Below, one piece after another: positions 42,244 to 50,747 of a DNA stretch of 64,000 bases (positions are counted from its first letter, which is position 1; each line of letters opens with the position of its first letter). A program made the translations under genes and the position numbers. The stretch comes from Bacillota bacterium (GTDB lineage: Bacteria > Bacillota > Clostridia > Lachnospirales > Anaerotignaceae), in NCBI GenBank assembly GCA_017534115.1, contig JAFWDD010000087.1:1-64000 (forward strand), written 5' to 3'. Below the pieces are notes generated by a model. The model was not told the origin of the DNA and did not search any database. It worked only from the letters and a program-made list of their open reading frames with translations.

Positions 42244-42759
42244 GTGGGTATTTTTAGCAAATTCAAAGATATGGTTGTAGGCGAGTATGATGATGACGAA
42301 GAAAGAGAGATGGAGGAAGACGTTGTTGAAATAGGCGAAGAATCCGGCAGACGTATGAGCCAGAGAGATTATGAGCCTGATTATCAGCAGGAACAAGCAG
42401 CTCCCAAGCCTTTTGGCGTTATCCGTAAAAGAGCAGCTATAAAAAATAACGGACAACTTCAGGTTTTCATCGCTTCACCCGATGATTATGACAAATCTCA
42501 GGAAATCAGCGATTATCTCAAAGCAAGAAGACCGGTTGTTGTAAATCTTGAAAAAGTTGAGTATCCCGTTGCACAGAGAATTATGGACTTTTTAAGCGGC
42601 ACAATCTATGCTCTTGAAGGCTCCATTCAAAGAGTAACAAACAATATTTTTGTTCTTGCACCCGATAATATTGAGATTTCAGGAGATCTGCTCAGCGAAA
42701 TGAAATCCGGCGGAATCGAAATGACATCATGGGATTACGAAAGAAGAGCAAGCAGATAA
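42244..42759 (+). CDS. sepF: Cell division protein SepF
   Basis: SepF tethers FtsZ to the membrane. The 171-aa protein has an N-terminal amphipathic helix (MGIFSKFKDMVVGEY), an acidic linker, and a C-terminal SepF domain (about 75-160) with VVVNLEKVEYPVAQRIMDFLSG and the Gly-rich TIYALEGSIQRVTNNIFVLAP. The start is GTG at 42244 after AGGAGG. It is expected to pair with the FtsZ encoded at 17-18 kb. Confidence 0.95.
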   Translation: MGIFSKFKDMVVGEYDDDEEREMEEDVVEIGEESGRRMSQRDYEPDYQQEQAAPKPFGVIRKRAAIKNNGQLQVFIASPDDYDKSQEISDYLKARRPVVVNLEKVEYPVAQRIMDFLSGTIYALEGSIQRVTNNIFVLAPDNIEISGDLLSEMKSGGIEMTSWDYERRASR

Positions 42760-42806
42760 AAATTTGAATAACACCCTTTTTAAAATATTATTAAAGGGGA
42801 GATTTT

Positions 42807-43088
42807 ATGCAGGTACTTTTATCTAATGCGTTGAATATATTTTTTCAGGTATTGTATATAATTATTTTTATCAGGATAATTTTATCATGGGTAAGTATGG
42901 GCAGGGAAATACCGGGAGTTTCCGAGGCTATATACGGATTGACGGATCCCTTCCTTGTGCCTGTAAGAAAGATGATACAGGCATCCCCTATAAACGGCGG
43001 ATATATGTTTGATTTTACGGCAATTATCGTGCTTTTTATATTAAATATACTCAATACCGCTCTGCAGGGGCTTATCTGGCTTTTCTGA
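42807..43088 (+). CDS. yggT: YggT-family membrane protein
   Basis: The 93-aa protein has two hydrophobic segments (about 8-30 and 68-90) and the YggT core RIILSWVSMGREIPGVSEAIYGLTDPFLVPVRK. The family sits in division clusters and has been linked to envelope and ion homeostasis, but its function is not settled. A good AAGGGGAG precedes the ATG. It lies 47 bases after sepF and 9 bases before ylmH. Confidence 0.9.
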   Translation: MQVLLSNALNIFFQVLYIIIFIRIILSWVSMGREIPGVSEAIYGLTDPFLVPVRKMIQASPINGGYMFDFTAIIVLFILNILNTALQGLIWLF

Positions 43089-43097
43089 TTGATTTTT

Positions 43098-43889
43098 ATG
43101 TATTCTGAGAATGATTTAAAAAAATACTTTCCGGATCGGGAAGAGCGGATGGCTTTTTCCAAGGCATTGGACTTGGCCAGAAGGACTTCAAGGTATTACG
43201 AGGCTTCTTTCACGGATTTTCTCGATATGGAAAAAATAACAGAATTTACGGAAAGACTCGCCTATATTGACGGAGTGGAAATATATGCTTTCGGCGGCAA
43301 GCCTGAAAGCGAGAGACGCATTATAGGTTTTTTTCCTGACTTCGCAGAAATTAAAGAAGAGGATTTTCCCATAACTCCTGTCATCATAAGCCATGGCAGC
43401 AAATTCAGCCGGAAGCTGAGCCACAGAGATTATCTTGGCTCTCTTACGGGCCTCGGTATAGACAGGAGGAAACTGGGAGACATAGTTGTTTTTGATGATT
43501 TTGCCATTGCTTTTGTCCACAGGGATATAGCGGACTATATTACCGCTAATCTGGAATTTGTGGGCAGAACAAAGGTTTCTTGTGATGTTTATAAAGGGGA
43601 TATGGATATAGTGTCTCCCAAAGACGGTGTCACAAGATTTATAACAGCGCCATCTTTGAGGCTGGACGCCGTATTGTCGGCATCTTTCAATGTCTCAAGA
43701 GGAAAGGCATCGGAGCTAATAAAGGCTGAAATTGTCAAAGTCAACTGGAAGACCATAACAAACACATCTTTCGGCTTGAAAGAAAATGATATGATTTCCG
43801 CAAAAGGTTTCGGCAGAGTCAAAATTTCCGAAATCAAAGGCACAACCAAAAAGAACAGAATAAGCATTATTATAGAAAAATTTGCTTAA
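43098..43889 (+). CDS. ylmH: YlmH-family S4 RNA-binding protein
   Basis: The 263-aa protein has an N-terminal YlmH domain (about 1-170; NLEFVGRTKVSCDVY) and a C-terminal S4 domain (about 178-260) with RLDAVLSASFNVSRGKASELIKAEIVKVNWK. YlmH of Bacillus subtilis belongs to the sepF cluster and has been linked to ribosome rescue. No strong ribosome binding site is visible. ATG at 43098 is chosen; a TTG at 43089, directly after the yggT stop, would add three residues. Translational coupling to yggT is likely. Confidence 0.88.
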   Translation: MYSENDLKKYFPDREERMAFSKALDLARRTSRYYEASFTDFLDMEKITEFTERLAYIDGVEIYAFGGKPESERRIIGFFPDFAEIKEEDFPITPVIISHGSKFSRKLSHRDYLGSLTGLGIDRRKLGDIVVFDDFAIAFVHRDIADYITANLEFVGRTKVSCDVYKGDMDIVSPKDGVTRFITAPSLRLDAVLSASFNVSRGKASELIKAEIVKVNWKTITNTSFGLKENDMISAKGFGRVKISEIKGTTKKNRISIIIEKFA

Positions 43890-43904
43890 AAAGTTAAATT
43901 AAAA

Positions 43905-43996
43905 AGGGTCGGGGTTTAATTGATCCGCTCCGAGATAAGGGAATAAAAAGAATAATTCTTTTATCTCAGCGCGGAAAACAGCTTTGACCCTGTTTT
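43905..43996 (+). promoter_or_regulatory. Long structured hairpin with T tract between ylmH and lspA
   Basis: Outer helix AGGGTC/GACCCT (43905-43910 with 43986-43991), middle helix TCCGC/GCGGA (43924-43928 with 43971-43975) and inner helix GAGATAA/TTATCTC (43932-43938 with 43961-43967), then TGTTTTT. It is much longer than a simple terminator and may be an attenuator or RNA element controlling lspA. I recognise no riboswitch class. Confidence 0.5.
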
Positions 43997-44043
43997 TGCG
44001 CATCCTAATTTTGGATTATTATAAAGGAATTAAGGTAAAAAAT

Positions 44044-44532
44044 ATGGCGGATAAAATTAGTAAAAAGAAAACAGGCTTCCTTTGGGGACTTTTCTGTCTC
44101 GGCCTTTTTCTCGCGGACAGATTTACAAAATTATATATGCTCAAAAATCTTGAGCCAATTGGGAGCAAGCCTGTTATAGACAGATTTCTGCAGTTCACTT
44201 TCGTTGAGAACAGAGGAGCGGCATTCGGCATCCTTCAGGGAAAAACATGGGTTTTTGTTTTGCTCACAATCGTTATTGGCGCGGCTATAATATATTTCAT
44301 GAGAAAGCTTATTATAAAATCCAAATATCCCGAGATCGTTTTTGCGCTCTGCCTTATTCTGGCGGGAGCGATAGGCAATTTCTACGACAGAATCGCATAT
44401 GGATATGTGGTGGACTTTTTCGACCTTCTCTTTGTGAATTTTGCCATATTTAACGTAGCCGATATATTTGTTGTATGCGGCGCGGTAATTCTTGTGCTTC
44501 TCATACTGTTTGACGTTAAGGAGGATTTTTGA
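44044..44532 (+). CDS. lspA: Lipoprotein signal peptidase II
   Basis: LspA is the membrane aspartic protease that removes signal peptides from prolipoproteins. The 162-aa protein has four membrane helices and conserved boxes FVENRGAAFGIL, GAIGNFYDRIAYGYVVDFF (Asp pair) and FNVADIFVVCG (catalytic Asp). ATG at 44044 follows AAGG within the leader; an upstream frame would include the structured hairpin and is rejected. The stop overlaps the next start as TGATG. Substrates in this window include the proteins at 32.0 and 52.7 kb. Confidence 0.94.
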   Translation: MADKISKKKTGFLWGLFCLGLFLADRFTKLYMLKNLEPIGSKPVIDRFLQFTFVENRGAAFGILQGKTWVFVLLTIVIGAAIIYFMRKLIIKSKYPEIVFALCLILAGAIGNFYDRIAYGYVVDFFDLLFVNFAIFNVADIFVVCGAVILVLLILFDVKEDF

Positions 44533-45449
44533 TGGAAGAAATCTTTTTAACGGCTGAGGAAAAAGACGAAGGCAGAAGAGTGGATGTTTTTGTGGCCGAA
44601 TGTTTGGAGGAAATTTCCAGAAGCAGGGTACAATCCCTCTTGGAGTCCGAAAACATTCTTGTAAACGGAAAAAAGGTAAAATCCAATTATAAACTGAAAA
44701 TTAATGATATGGTCAGCGTTTCCATGCCGCCTCTTTATGAAGCGGAAATTGTGCCTGAAGACATACCTCTGGATATTCTCTATGAGGATGAGCATATAAT
44801 AGTTGTGAACAAACCAAAGGGTATGGTAGTCCATCCTGCTCCGGGACATTTTTCCGGAACCCTTGTGAATGCCCTTATGTATCACTGCAGGGATAACCTT
44901 TCAGGCATAAACGGTGTTCTCCGGCCGGGAATAGTCCACAGAATAGATAAGGATACTTCCGGAATACTTGTGGCGGCAAAAACGGATACAGCCCATAAGG
45001 GCCTTGCGGAGGCTTTGTCAGTCCATGACATAAAGCGTATATATTACGCCATCGTCATGAACAAGGTGAAGGAAGAGGAAGGCACCATAGATAAGCCCAT
45101 AGGAAGGCATAAAACAGACAGAAAGAAAATGGCAGTAGTCCCAAATGGCAGGAATGCCGTAACTCACTACAAGGTTATTGAGTATCTGGGGAAATATACA
45201 TTTATCGAAGCAAGACTTGAGACTGGACGGACCCATCAGATAAGAGTTCATATGGCAAGCATAGGAAATCCTCTTTTGGGTGATGAGGTCTACGGCTCAA
45301 AAAAACAGCCTTTTAACACTGACGGGCAGGTTCTCCATGCGGGAGTTTTGGGATTCATCCATCCCGTAACAGGTGAGTACATGGAGTTCAGCGCGCCGCT
45401 TCCGGAATATTTCCAGAAGGTTTTAAGGATTATAAGAGACAGGATGTAA
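44532..45449 (+). CDS. rluD: RluD-type 23S rRNA pseudouridine synthase
   Basis: The 305-aa protein has an N-terminal S4 domain (about 12-75; GRRVDVFVAECLEEISRSRVQ) and an RluA-type catalytic domain with HRIDKDTSGILVAAK (catalytic Asp) and GRTHQIRVHMASIGNPLLGD. It resembles RluD/YlyB. The ATG at 44532 overlaps the lspA stop, with AAGGAGG at 44518-44524. lspA-rluD followed by pyr genes is the usual Bacillota order. Confidence 0.92.
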   Translation: MEEIFLTAEEKDEGRRVDVFVAECLEEISRSRVQSLLESENILVNGKKVKSNYKLKINDMVSVSMPPLYEAEIVPEDIPLDILYEDEHIIVVNKPKGMVVHPAPGHFSGTLVNALMYHCRDNLSGINGVLRPGIVHRIDKDTSGILVAAKTDTAHKGLAEALSVHDIKRIYYAIVMNKVKEEEGTIDKPIGRHKTDRKKMAVVPNGRNAVTHYKVIEYLGKYTFIEARLETGRTHQIRVHMASIGNPLLGDEVYGSKKQPFNTDGQVLHAGVLGFIHPVTGEYMEFSAPLPEYFQKVLRIIRDRM

Positions 45450-45462
45450 AGGAGGAATAAAC

Positions 45463-46383
45463 TTGATTATAGACAGAAAAGATTTTCTGGAATTGAAGGA
45501 TCTTTCGGCGGAAGAAATTATTTATATATTGAAAACAGCGGAAACAATGAAGTTTGTTCTTTCTCAGAAAGGCAGAAATTCGCCAATGCTAAGAGGCAAA
45601 TCCGTAATCAGTCTTTTTTATGAGACATCGGACAGAGCCCGTCTTGCGTACGAGCTTGCGGCTCAGCATTTAAGCGCCGCGTTCGCGGACATCAACCTTT
45701 CATCCTCAAATGGAAGAGAAACTCTTAAGGATATGGGCATAATGCTTGACCAGATGGGAGCGGACTTTATTATAATCAGGCATTCTCAGGCCGGAGCGGC
45801 AAATATTCTTGCCAAAAACGTAAAGGCTTCCGTAATAAATGCCGGAGACGGATATAATGAGAATCCTGGCCAGACACTTCTTGACCTTATGACTATAAAG
45901 GAGTATAAAAAGGATTTTAAAGGTCTCAAAGTTGCCATAATTGGCGATTTGCTCCACAGCAGGGTAAACAAGGGCAATATCTGGGCGCTTACTAAATTAG
46001 GCTCAGAGGTTGTGATTTCCGGTCCTCCGGCTCTTGTGCCCGAAGAGATAGAAAATTTCGGTGTAAAGGTATATTATAATGCCTGCGATGCCGTAAAAGA
46101 TGCCGACGTTATACTTTCCGGCAGAATAAATGTTGATGATTTGGAAGAAAACGCTCTTCCGTCCATGGAAGAATACAAAAACTTCTTCATGATAGATAAA
46201 GAGCTTTTAAGCTATGCCAAGGAAGATGCCATCGTAATGCATCCCGGACCTATTAAAAGAGGAATCGAGATCTCCTCGGAGGTTATGGACAGTCCGCAAT
46301 GTATTGTAAGCGACCAGCTTTCAAACTCAATTTCCGTGCGGATGGCAATGCTTTATATATTGGCCCAAGGGAGGAAATCCTGA
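45463..46383 (+). CDS. PyrB-like aspartate carbamoyltransferase homolog with altered carbamoyl-phosphate site
   Basis: The 306-aa length and fold match aspartate carbamoyltransferase. Kept motifs are Arg106 (IRHS), LLHSRV, Arg221 and HPGPIKRGIEI. The phosphate-binding signature S-T-R-T-R reads S56-D-R-A-R60, the catalytic HPxQ reads N134-P-G-Q, the 80s-loop Lys segment reads SSSNGRET, and RIQ is RIN. Asp57 would face the phosphate. Normal pyrimidine activity is therefore doubtful, although the frame is intact. TTG at 45463 has AAAGGAGG upstream. It overlaps the pyrC-like gene by one base. No pyrR or other pyr genes are adjacent. Confidence 0.85.
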   Translation: MIIDRKDFLELKDLSAEEIIYILKTAETMKFVLSQKGRNSPMLRGKSVISLFYETSDRARLAYELAAQHLSAAFADINLSSSNGRETLKDMGIMLDQMGADFIIIRHSQAGAANILAKNVKASVINAGDGYNENPGQTLLDLMTIKEYKKDFKGLKVAIIGDLLHSRVNKGNIWALTKLGSEVVISGPPALVPEEIENFGVKVYYNACDAVKDADVILSGRINVDDLEENALPSMEEYKNFFMIDKELLSYAKEDAIVMHPGPIKRGIEISSEVMDSPQCIVSDQLSNSISVRMAMLYILAQGRKS

Positions 46384-47663
46384 TGAAAACACTAATTAAA
46401 AACGGGTACATAGTTTCCGAATACGCGGATATGACTACTTTAATGGACATTCTGTGTGAAGACGGGAAAATAGTAAAAATAGAAAAGGATATAGAGGATC
46501 CCGAAGCTAAAATAATCGACGCCCAGGGAAGATATGTATTTCCGGGATTCATAGATATGCACTGCAGTATGAGCAACCCTGCGGGCAATTATATAGAGAG
46601 CTTCGAAAGCCTTACAAAAGCTGCGGCTAAAGGCGGCTTTTCGACGATTACTCTTCTTCCGTCAACAAATCCTCCTGTGGATAACGACGCTATAGTTGAT
46701 TACATTGTTTCAAAAGGCAAAAGCTATTCCAATATAGGAATTTACCCTTATGGAAGCATGACGGTAGGCTGTGAGGGTAAAGTCCTTGCAAATATCGGAC
46801 ATATGGTTAAAGCGGGAATAGTTGCTCTTTCCGATGGAGACAGAGCCATAGACAAGGCTCAGCTTCTTATGCGCATAATGCAGTATTCCAGGATGTTTGA
46901 TATATGCCTTATAACTCACTGCGAGGAACAGTCTCTTGCCTGTGGCGGAGATATGAACGAAGGAACAATTTCGATCGAGCTTGGATTAAGAGGTATTCCC
47001 GAGGAGGCGGAAACCATTCATGTTTCCAGAAACATACTTCTTGCGGAAGGCACAAAGGCGAAGCTTCATATCTGCCATGTAAGCACCAAAAAAACAGTTG
47101 ACCTTATACGGCAGGCTAAAAAGCGAGGAGTTCAGATAACGGCGGAAACCTGTCCACAGTATTTTTCATTAACGGAAGACGCTGTATTGGGATATAACAC
47201 TTACGCTAAGCTTAATCCTCCTCTCAGAACAAAAGAGGATGTGGACGCGGTCATAGAAGGCCTCTGTGATGGAACAATAGATGTTATTTCATCGGGACAT
47301 TCGCCGGTAAGCGGAGAGGAAAAACGAGTTGAATTCGGAAACGCTTCATTTGGCGTATCTTCTTTAGAGACAGCGGTATCCGTAGTAATAACCGAGCTTT
47401 TACAGAAGCGGAAAATACTAAATCCTATGGAGCTTGCGGAAAAAATGTCCGGAATGCCTGCGAAAATCCTGAAAATAAAATCAAAAGGCAAAATAAAAGT
47501 TGGCTATGACGCGGATTTCACTATTGTTAACTTAAAGGAACAGGTTGTTGTGGACACCAAGAATTTCCGTTCAAAATCCAGGGTAACCCCTTATGCGGAT
47601 ATGTTTTTGAACGGATGTGTGGTCTACACCATTTCAGCCGGCGAGCCGGCGTATAAAAGATAA
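46383..47663 (+). CDS. Dihydroorotase-like protein lacking key zinc and catalytic residues
   Basis: The 426-aa amidohydrolase aligns end to end with class I dihydroorotase. Kept residues are His60, Asp151, His179 (THCEE), His232 (HICHVST) and LNPPLR. The HxH zinc motif is H60-C-S62, the substrate RxPG is SNPAG, and the catalytic DHAPH is G305-H-S-P-V309. Loss of one metal His and of the catalytic Asp predicts no dihydroorotase activity. Inactive PyrC-like subunits that support PyrB are known in Pseudomonas, but there PyrB is normal. ATG at 46383 overlaps the upstream stop; a longer frame inside pyrB is rejected. Confidence 0.85.
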   Translation: MKTLIKNGYIVSEYADMTTLMDILCEDGKIVKIEKDIEDPEAKIIDAQGRYVFPGFIDMHCSMSNPAGNYIESFESLTKAAAKGGFSTITLLPSTNPPVDNDAIVDYIVSKGKSYSNIGIYPYGSMTVGCEGKVLANIGHMVKAGIVALSDGDRAIDKAQLLMRIMQYSRMFDICLITHCEEQSLACGGDMNEGTISIELGLRGIPEEAETIHVSRNILLAEGTKAKLHICHVSTKKTVDLIRQAKKRGVQITAETCPQYFSLTEDAVLGYNTYAKLNPPLRTKEDVDAVIEGLCDGTIDVISSGHSPVSGEEKRVEFGNASFGVSSLETAVSVVITELLQKRKILNPMELAEKMSGMPAKILKIKSKGKIKVGYDADFTIVNLKEQVVVDTKNFRSKSRVTPYADMFLNGCVVYTISAGEPAYKR

Positions 47664-47666
47664 ATT

Positions 47667-47673
47667 TGTCGAA
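47667..47673. promoter_or_regulatory. Perfect Spo0A box after the pyrC-like gene
   Basis: TGTCGAA, the full 0A-box consensus, lies 4 bases after the pyrC-like stop and just before a terminator. It is about 110 bases upstream of the ftsY start site. It may regulate ftsY or be a chance match. Confidence 0.35.
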
Positions 47674-47678
47674 CAAAG

Positions 47679-47710
47679 TAAGACGGTGTAAAAACTCGTC
47701 TTATTTTTTT
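47679..47710 (+). terminator. Intrinsic terminator of the lspA-pyrC-like operon
   Basis: TAAGACG (47679-47685) pairs with CGTCTTA (47697-47703), followed by seven T residues. Confidence 0.85.
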
Positions 47711-47750
47711 AAAAAATTGGGTACCACGTGGGATTTGAATAAAAAATATC

Positions 47751-47779
47751 TTTATTTTTTGAACGTGTTGTGGTATTAT
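47751..47779 (+). promoter_or_regulatory. Extended -10 promoter of ftsY
   Basis: TATTAT (47774-47779) with TG at 47771-47772; the -35 (TTTATT) is weak. The predicted start is near 47786, 64 nt before the ATG. Confidence 0.5.
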
Positions 47780-47849
47780 ACAAAAAGTGTATTGTTTTTT
47801 TCAGGAAATATCTGGAAATAACAATTATGCAGATGAAAGGATAATTCAA

Positions 47850-49109
47850 ATGGGAATTTTTAAATTTTTCAAAAATAAAAAAGATGATGAGACTGTAAAT
47901 ATACCGGAAACTGCGGAAGAAGCTGTAGAAGCCGAAGCAGAGGAAGATATTATTTCAGAGGAAGAGCCTGCGAAGGCGGAGGATGTCCAGGAAGAACCTG
48001 ATGCGGAATCAGAGCCTGCTGTTCAGGAAGAGCCTGAATCCGAGCCGGAAACGGAAACAGAGGAAGAACCTGAAGTTTCTGATGAACCTGAAATAATCCC
48101 CAATGAAGCAGAAGGAACAGAAGAATTCGGCATAGAGGAGCCTTTTGATGAAGAACCCGATTTTGAGGAGCCTCAGGAAGAGACTAAGAAAAAAGGCTTT
48201 TTTGCGAGACTTTTTTCAGGACTTGGAAAAACCAGAAACAACATAATGGGTAATCTGGATTCGGTATTTAAAGGCTTTACAAAAATTGACGAGGATCTTT
48301 ATGAGGAGCTGGAAGAGGCTCTTATAATGGCCGATTTAGGTGTGGAAACAACTCTCAGAATAATAGAAAATCTCAGAAAACGAGTGAAGAAGGAACATAT
48401 CAAAGACGAGCATGGTCTGAAAACCGCTCTTATGGAAGAGATCGCCAATATCCTCAAGGAAGGCGAGGATGAGGAGGATAGCTTCTCAACTCCGGCGGTT
48501 ATACTTATTATAGGCGTGAACGGTGTAGGAAAGACCACAACAATAGGAAAACTGGCTCTCAGGTATAAAAAAGAAGGAAAAACGGTGCTGCTCGCGGCAG
48601 CCGATACATTCAGGGCAGCGGCAATCGACCAGCTGGGCATCTGGGCCGAGAGAGCCGGAATCGATATGATAAAGAAGGATGAGGGCTCAGATCCTGCGTC
48701 CGTAGTATTTGACGCTTTGGGCGAAGCAAGAAAGAGAAATACGGATATATTAATCTGCGATACAGCGGGAAGGCTCCACAATAAGAAAAATCTTATGGAA
48801 GAGCTGAAAAAAATATCCAAGGTTATAGACAGAGAGTATCCCAAAGCACATAAGGAAACATACCTTGTTCTGGATGCCACAACGGGACAGAATGCTGTGT
48901 CCCAGGCAAAAATTTTCAAAGAAGCCGCCGATATTACAGGAATTATACTTACCAAACTTGACGGAACAGCAAAAGGCGGAATCGTAATAGCAATAAAATC
49001 CCAGCTTAACATACCTGTTAAATATATAGGTGTGGGCGAACAGATAGATGATTTACAAAAATTTGACGCAGAGGCTTTTTCAAAAGCTCTTTTGGGCGTG
49101 GAGGAATAG
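47850..49109 (+). CDS. ftsY: Signal recognition particle receptor FtsY
   Basis: FtsY is the membrane-associated SRP receptor GTPase. The 419-aa protein has a long Glu-rich N-terminal domain (about 1-120), then the N domain and the G domain with VNGVGKTTTIGKLA (G1), AADTFRAAAIDQL, CDTAGRLHNKKNL (G3), TKLDGTAKGG (G4) and the closing GVGEQIDDLQKFDAEAF. The ATG at 47850 has AAAGGA upstream; the upstream frame starts at the transcription start and is rejected. ffh, which often follows, is not here; a surface protein gene follows instead. Confidence 0.95.
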   Translation: MGIFKFFKNKKDDETVNIPETAEEAVEAEAEEDIISEEEPAKAEDVQEEPDAESEPAVQEEPESEPETETEEEPEVSDEPEIIPNEAEGTEEFGIEEPFDEEPDFEEPQEETKKKGFFARLFSGLGKTRNNIMGNLDSVFKGFTKIDEDLYEELEEALIMADLGVETTLRIIENLRKRVKKEHIKDEHGLKTALMEEIANILKEGEDEEDSFSTPAVILIIGVNGVGKTTTIGKLALRYKKEGKTVLLAAADTFRAAAIDQLGIWAERAGIDMIKKDEGSDPASVVFDALGEARKRNTDILICDTAGRLHNKKNLMEELKKISKVIDREYPKAHKETYLVLDATTGQNAVSQAKIFKEAADITGIILTKLDGTAKGGIVIAIKSQLNIPVKYIGVGEQIDDLQKFDAEAFSKALLGVEE

Positions 49110-49145
49110 GCCTCAAAGCGGACTGTTTTAGAAAGGGGGATTTAT

Positions 49146-50540
49146 ATGGGTGGATTTTTGAAACGCATATTATCCTGTCTTATAGTAATTCTGATGTTTT
49201 ATGTTTGCCCTGTTTGCGCGGAAAGCAAGGGCGGAGAATTTTATTTGCACGGAGAGGAAAAAATCGAGACATCAAAAGAATTAGGCATAATAACAAAGGA
49301 TATGTATAAAAGAAGGGAAGATAATCTCAACAGAGAAGAGGCAAGCGTAATTCTCTGCAACCTTTATACACATCTTACAGGTAAGAAACCGGGAAAAGCG
49401 GAAATCGTTTTTCGGGATACGGACAAAAAAGAGCCCAGACTGGCTTACAGTCTTGAGCTTATGGACGGACCCAGCGAAACCATATTCGGGCCCAATTCGC
49501 CTGTCACAAAGGAGGAGTTTGCCTGGTATATATTGAAAACCATGAAAGCTTCCGGAATGTATGACGAAAATGTAAAGTCTTATTATGACGGCTTTGCCGA
49601 TAAGGACAGTATATCAGCCGGTTATAATGAAGCTGTTTTCTATCTGGCGGGATATGATATCATAGACAGGTACGAAACCAATTTTGAACCGAAAAAGGCT
49701 GTTACCATAGGCGAAGCGGCTTATATAGCAGTTAAAACCAGTGAATTTTTCTCTCCCAAACCCATCGAGATTAACAAAAAGGAAATCGGCATAGGCACGG
49801 AAAAAGATGTGCTTTTGTCAAAATTCGGCAAACCGGACAAAATCAGCCAGTCTGTGTACGGTTCCGAAAAATATGTTTATTTTCTTGATACGGGATATTT
49901 TTCGGCAAGCTTGGATTCCGAAGATAAAATAGAAGAAATATTTACAAACAGTTCCGATTTTAAATATTATGCTGTGGATTCGGAAACAGATATTTCTGAT
50001 TTCAAATATATGAATTCGGATATAACCTATAAATATACAATGAAGGATAATTATACGTTTACCAATCTGTATTTCGATTCTGTTGACCTGAAGGTTGACG
50101 GGATATATATAAAATCAAATGATATGAAAAACTATGTGCTGAGGATGGACGAGTCCTACAGTCCTATAATAAAAGACGAGCTTACGGACATAATTAACTG
50201 TTCCAGACGCAAATACGGCCTTGCGGATTATGTGCTCAGCCCTCAGGCATCCGGCCTTGAAGACAAGCAGTGCGGATATATGTCCATGAAGGCAATGCTC
50301 ACTCATAATTATGTGGCTAATACGTCTCTTGCAAGAAGGTTTTCCGAAAACGGAATAAACTTCGTGAAGATTTCCCAGAACATAGCCTGCAGTACAGCCG
50401 GAGCGGCGGATATATTTTATTACTGGTCCGGCGTTCCGGGCATGAGAGGAAATATTTATTCTGATGAATACATAAATATGGGAGCAGGGTGCGTAATAAA
50501 TAAGAACCTTATATACTGCGCATATGTTTTCTATTCGTAA
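49146..50540 (+). CDS. Secreted protein with SLH-like region and CAP (SCP/PR1) domain
   Basis: The 464-aa exported protein has a signal peptide (1-25, ending CPVCAES). Next come three SLH-like stretches (about 40-200), a CAP-associated segment (about 205-290, GIGTEKDVLLSKFGKPDKI, GSEKYVYFLDTGYF) and a C-terminal CAP domain (about 340-464). The CAP domain has HNYVANTSLARRF and SQNIACSTAGAADIFYYW, where the usual G-E-N is S-Q-N. The layout resembles YkwD/YtxC-type envelope proteins of spore-formers. No catalytic activity can be assigned. The ATG follows AAGGGGGA. It lies 36 bases after ftsY without a visible terminator, so read-through is possible. Confidence 0.8.
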   Translation: MGGFLKRILSCLIVILMFYVCPVCAESKGGEFYLHGEEKIETSKELGIITKDMYKRREDNLNREEASVILCNLYTHLTGKKPGKAEIVFRDTDKKEPRLAYSLELMDGPSETIFGPNSPVTKEEFAWYILKTMKASGMYDENVKSYYDGFADKDSISAGYNEAVFYLAGYDIIDRYETNFEPKKAVTIGEAAYIAVKTSEFFSPKPIEINKKEIGIGTEKDVLLSKFGKPDKISQSVYGSEKYVYFLDTGYFSASLDSEDKIEEIFTNSSDFKYYAVDSETDISDFKYMNSDITYKYTMKDNYTFTNLYFDSVDLKVDGIYIKSNDMKNYVLRMDESYSPIIKDELTDIINCSRRKYGLADYVLSPQASGLEDKQCGYMSMKAMLTHNYVANTSLARRFSENGINFVKISQNIACSTAGAADIFYYWSGVPGMRGNIYSDEYINMGAGCVINKNLIYCAYVFYS

Positions 50541-50556
50541 TTTATAAAATGCTAAA

Positions 50557-50608
50557 GCGGAATGCATATTATGAAAAAATTTTTTTCGGTATTGCGTTCC
50601 GTTTTTTT
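50557..50608 (+). terminator. Intrinsic terminator after the CAP-domain gene
   Basis: CGGAATGC (50558-50565) pairs with GCGTTCCG (50594-50601), with one G-T pair. The loop can pair internally through A/T runs. Seven T residues follow. Confidence 0.75.
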
Positions 50609-50747
50609 AATTTAACCTGCTAAATAAAAATATTGATTGCAAAATATACTGAAATATGGTAACTTTTATTCTATAAGAGATTTAATTTGATTAACAGATA
50701 TATGAATATATATTCGTTTTGATTGAACTCGAAAAGGAGTGATATAA

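Noticed and set aside
47716-47731. GGGTACCACGTGG as a T-box remnant
   Set aside because: No specifier loop, long leader or tRNA-linked gene is present. The resemblance is limited to a palindrome.
50609-50747. SAM riboswitch or T-box upstream of metA
   Set aside because: None of the conserved cores of these elements can be found in the gap.
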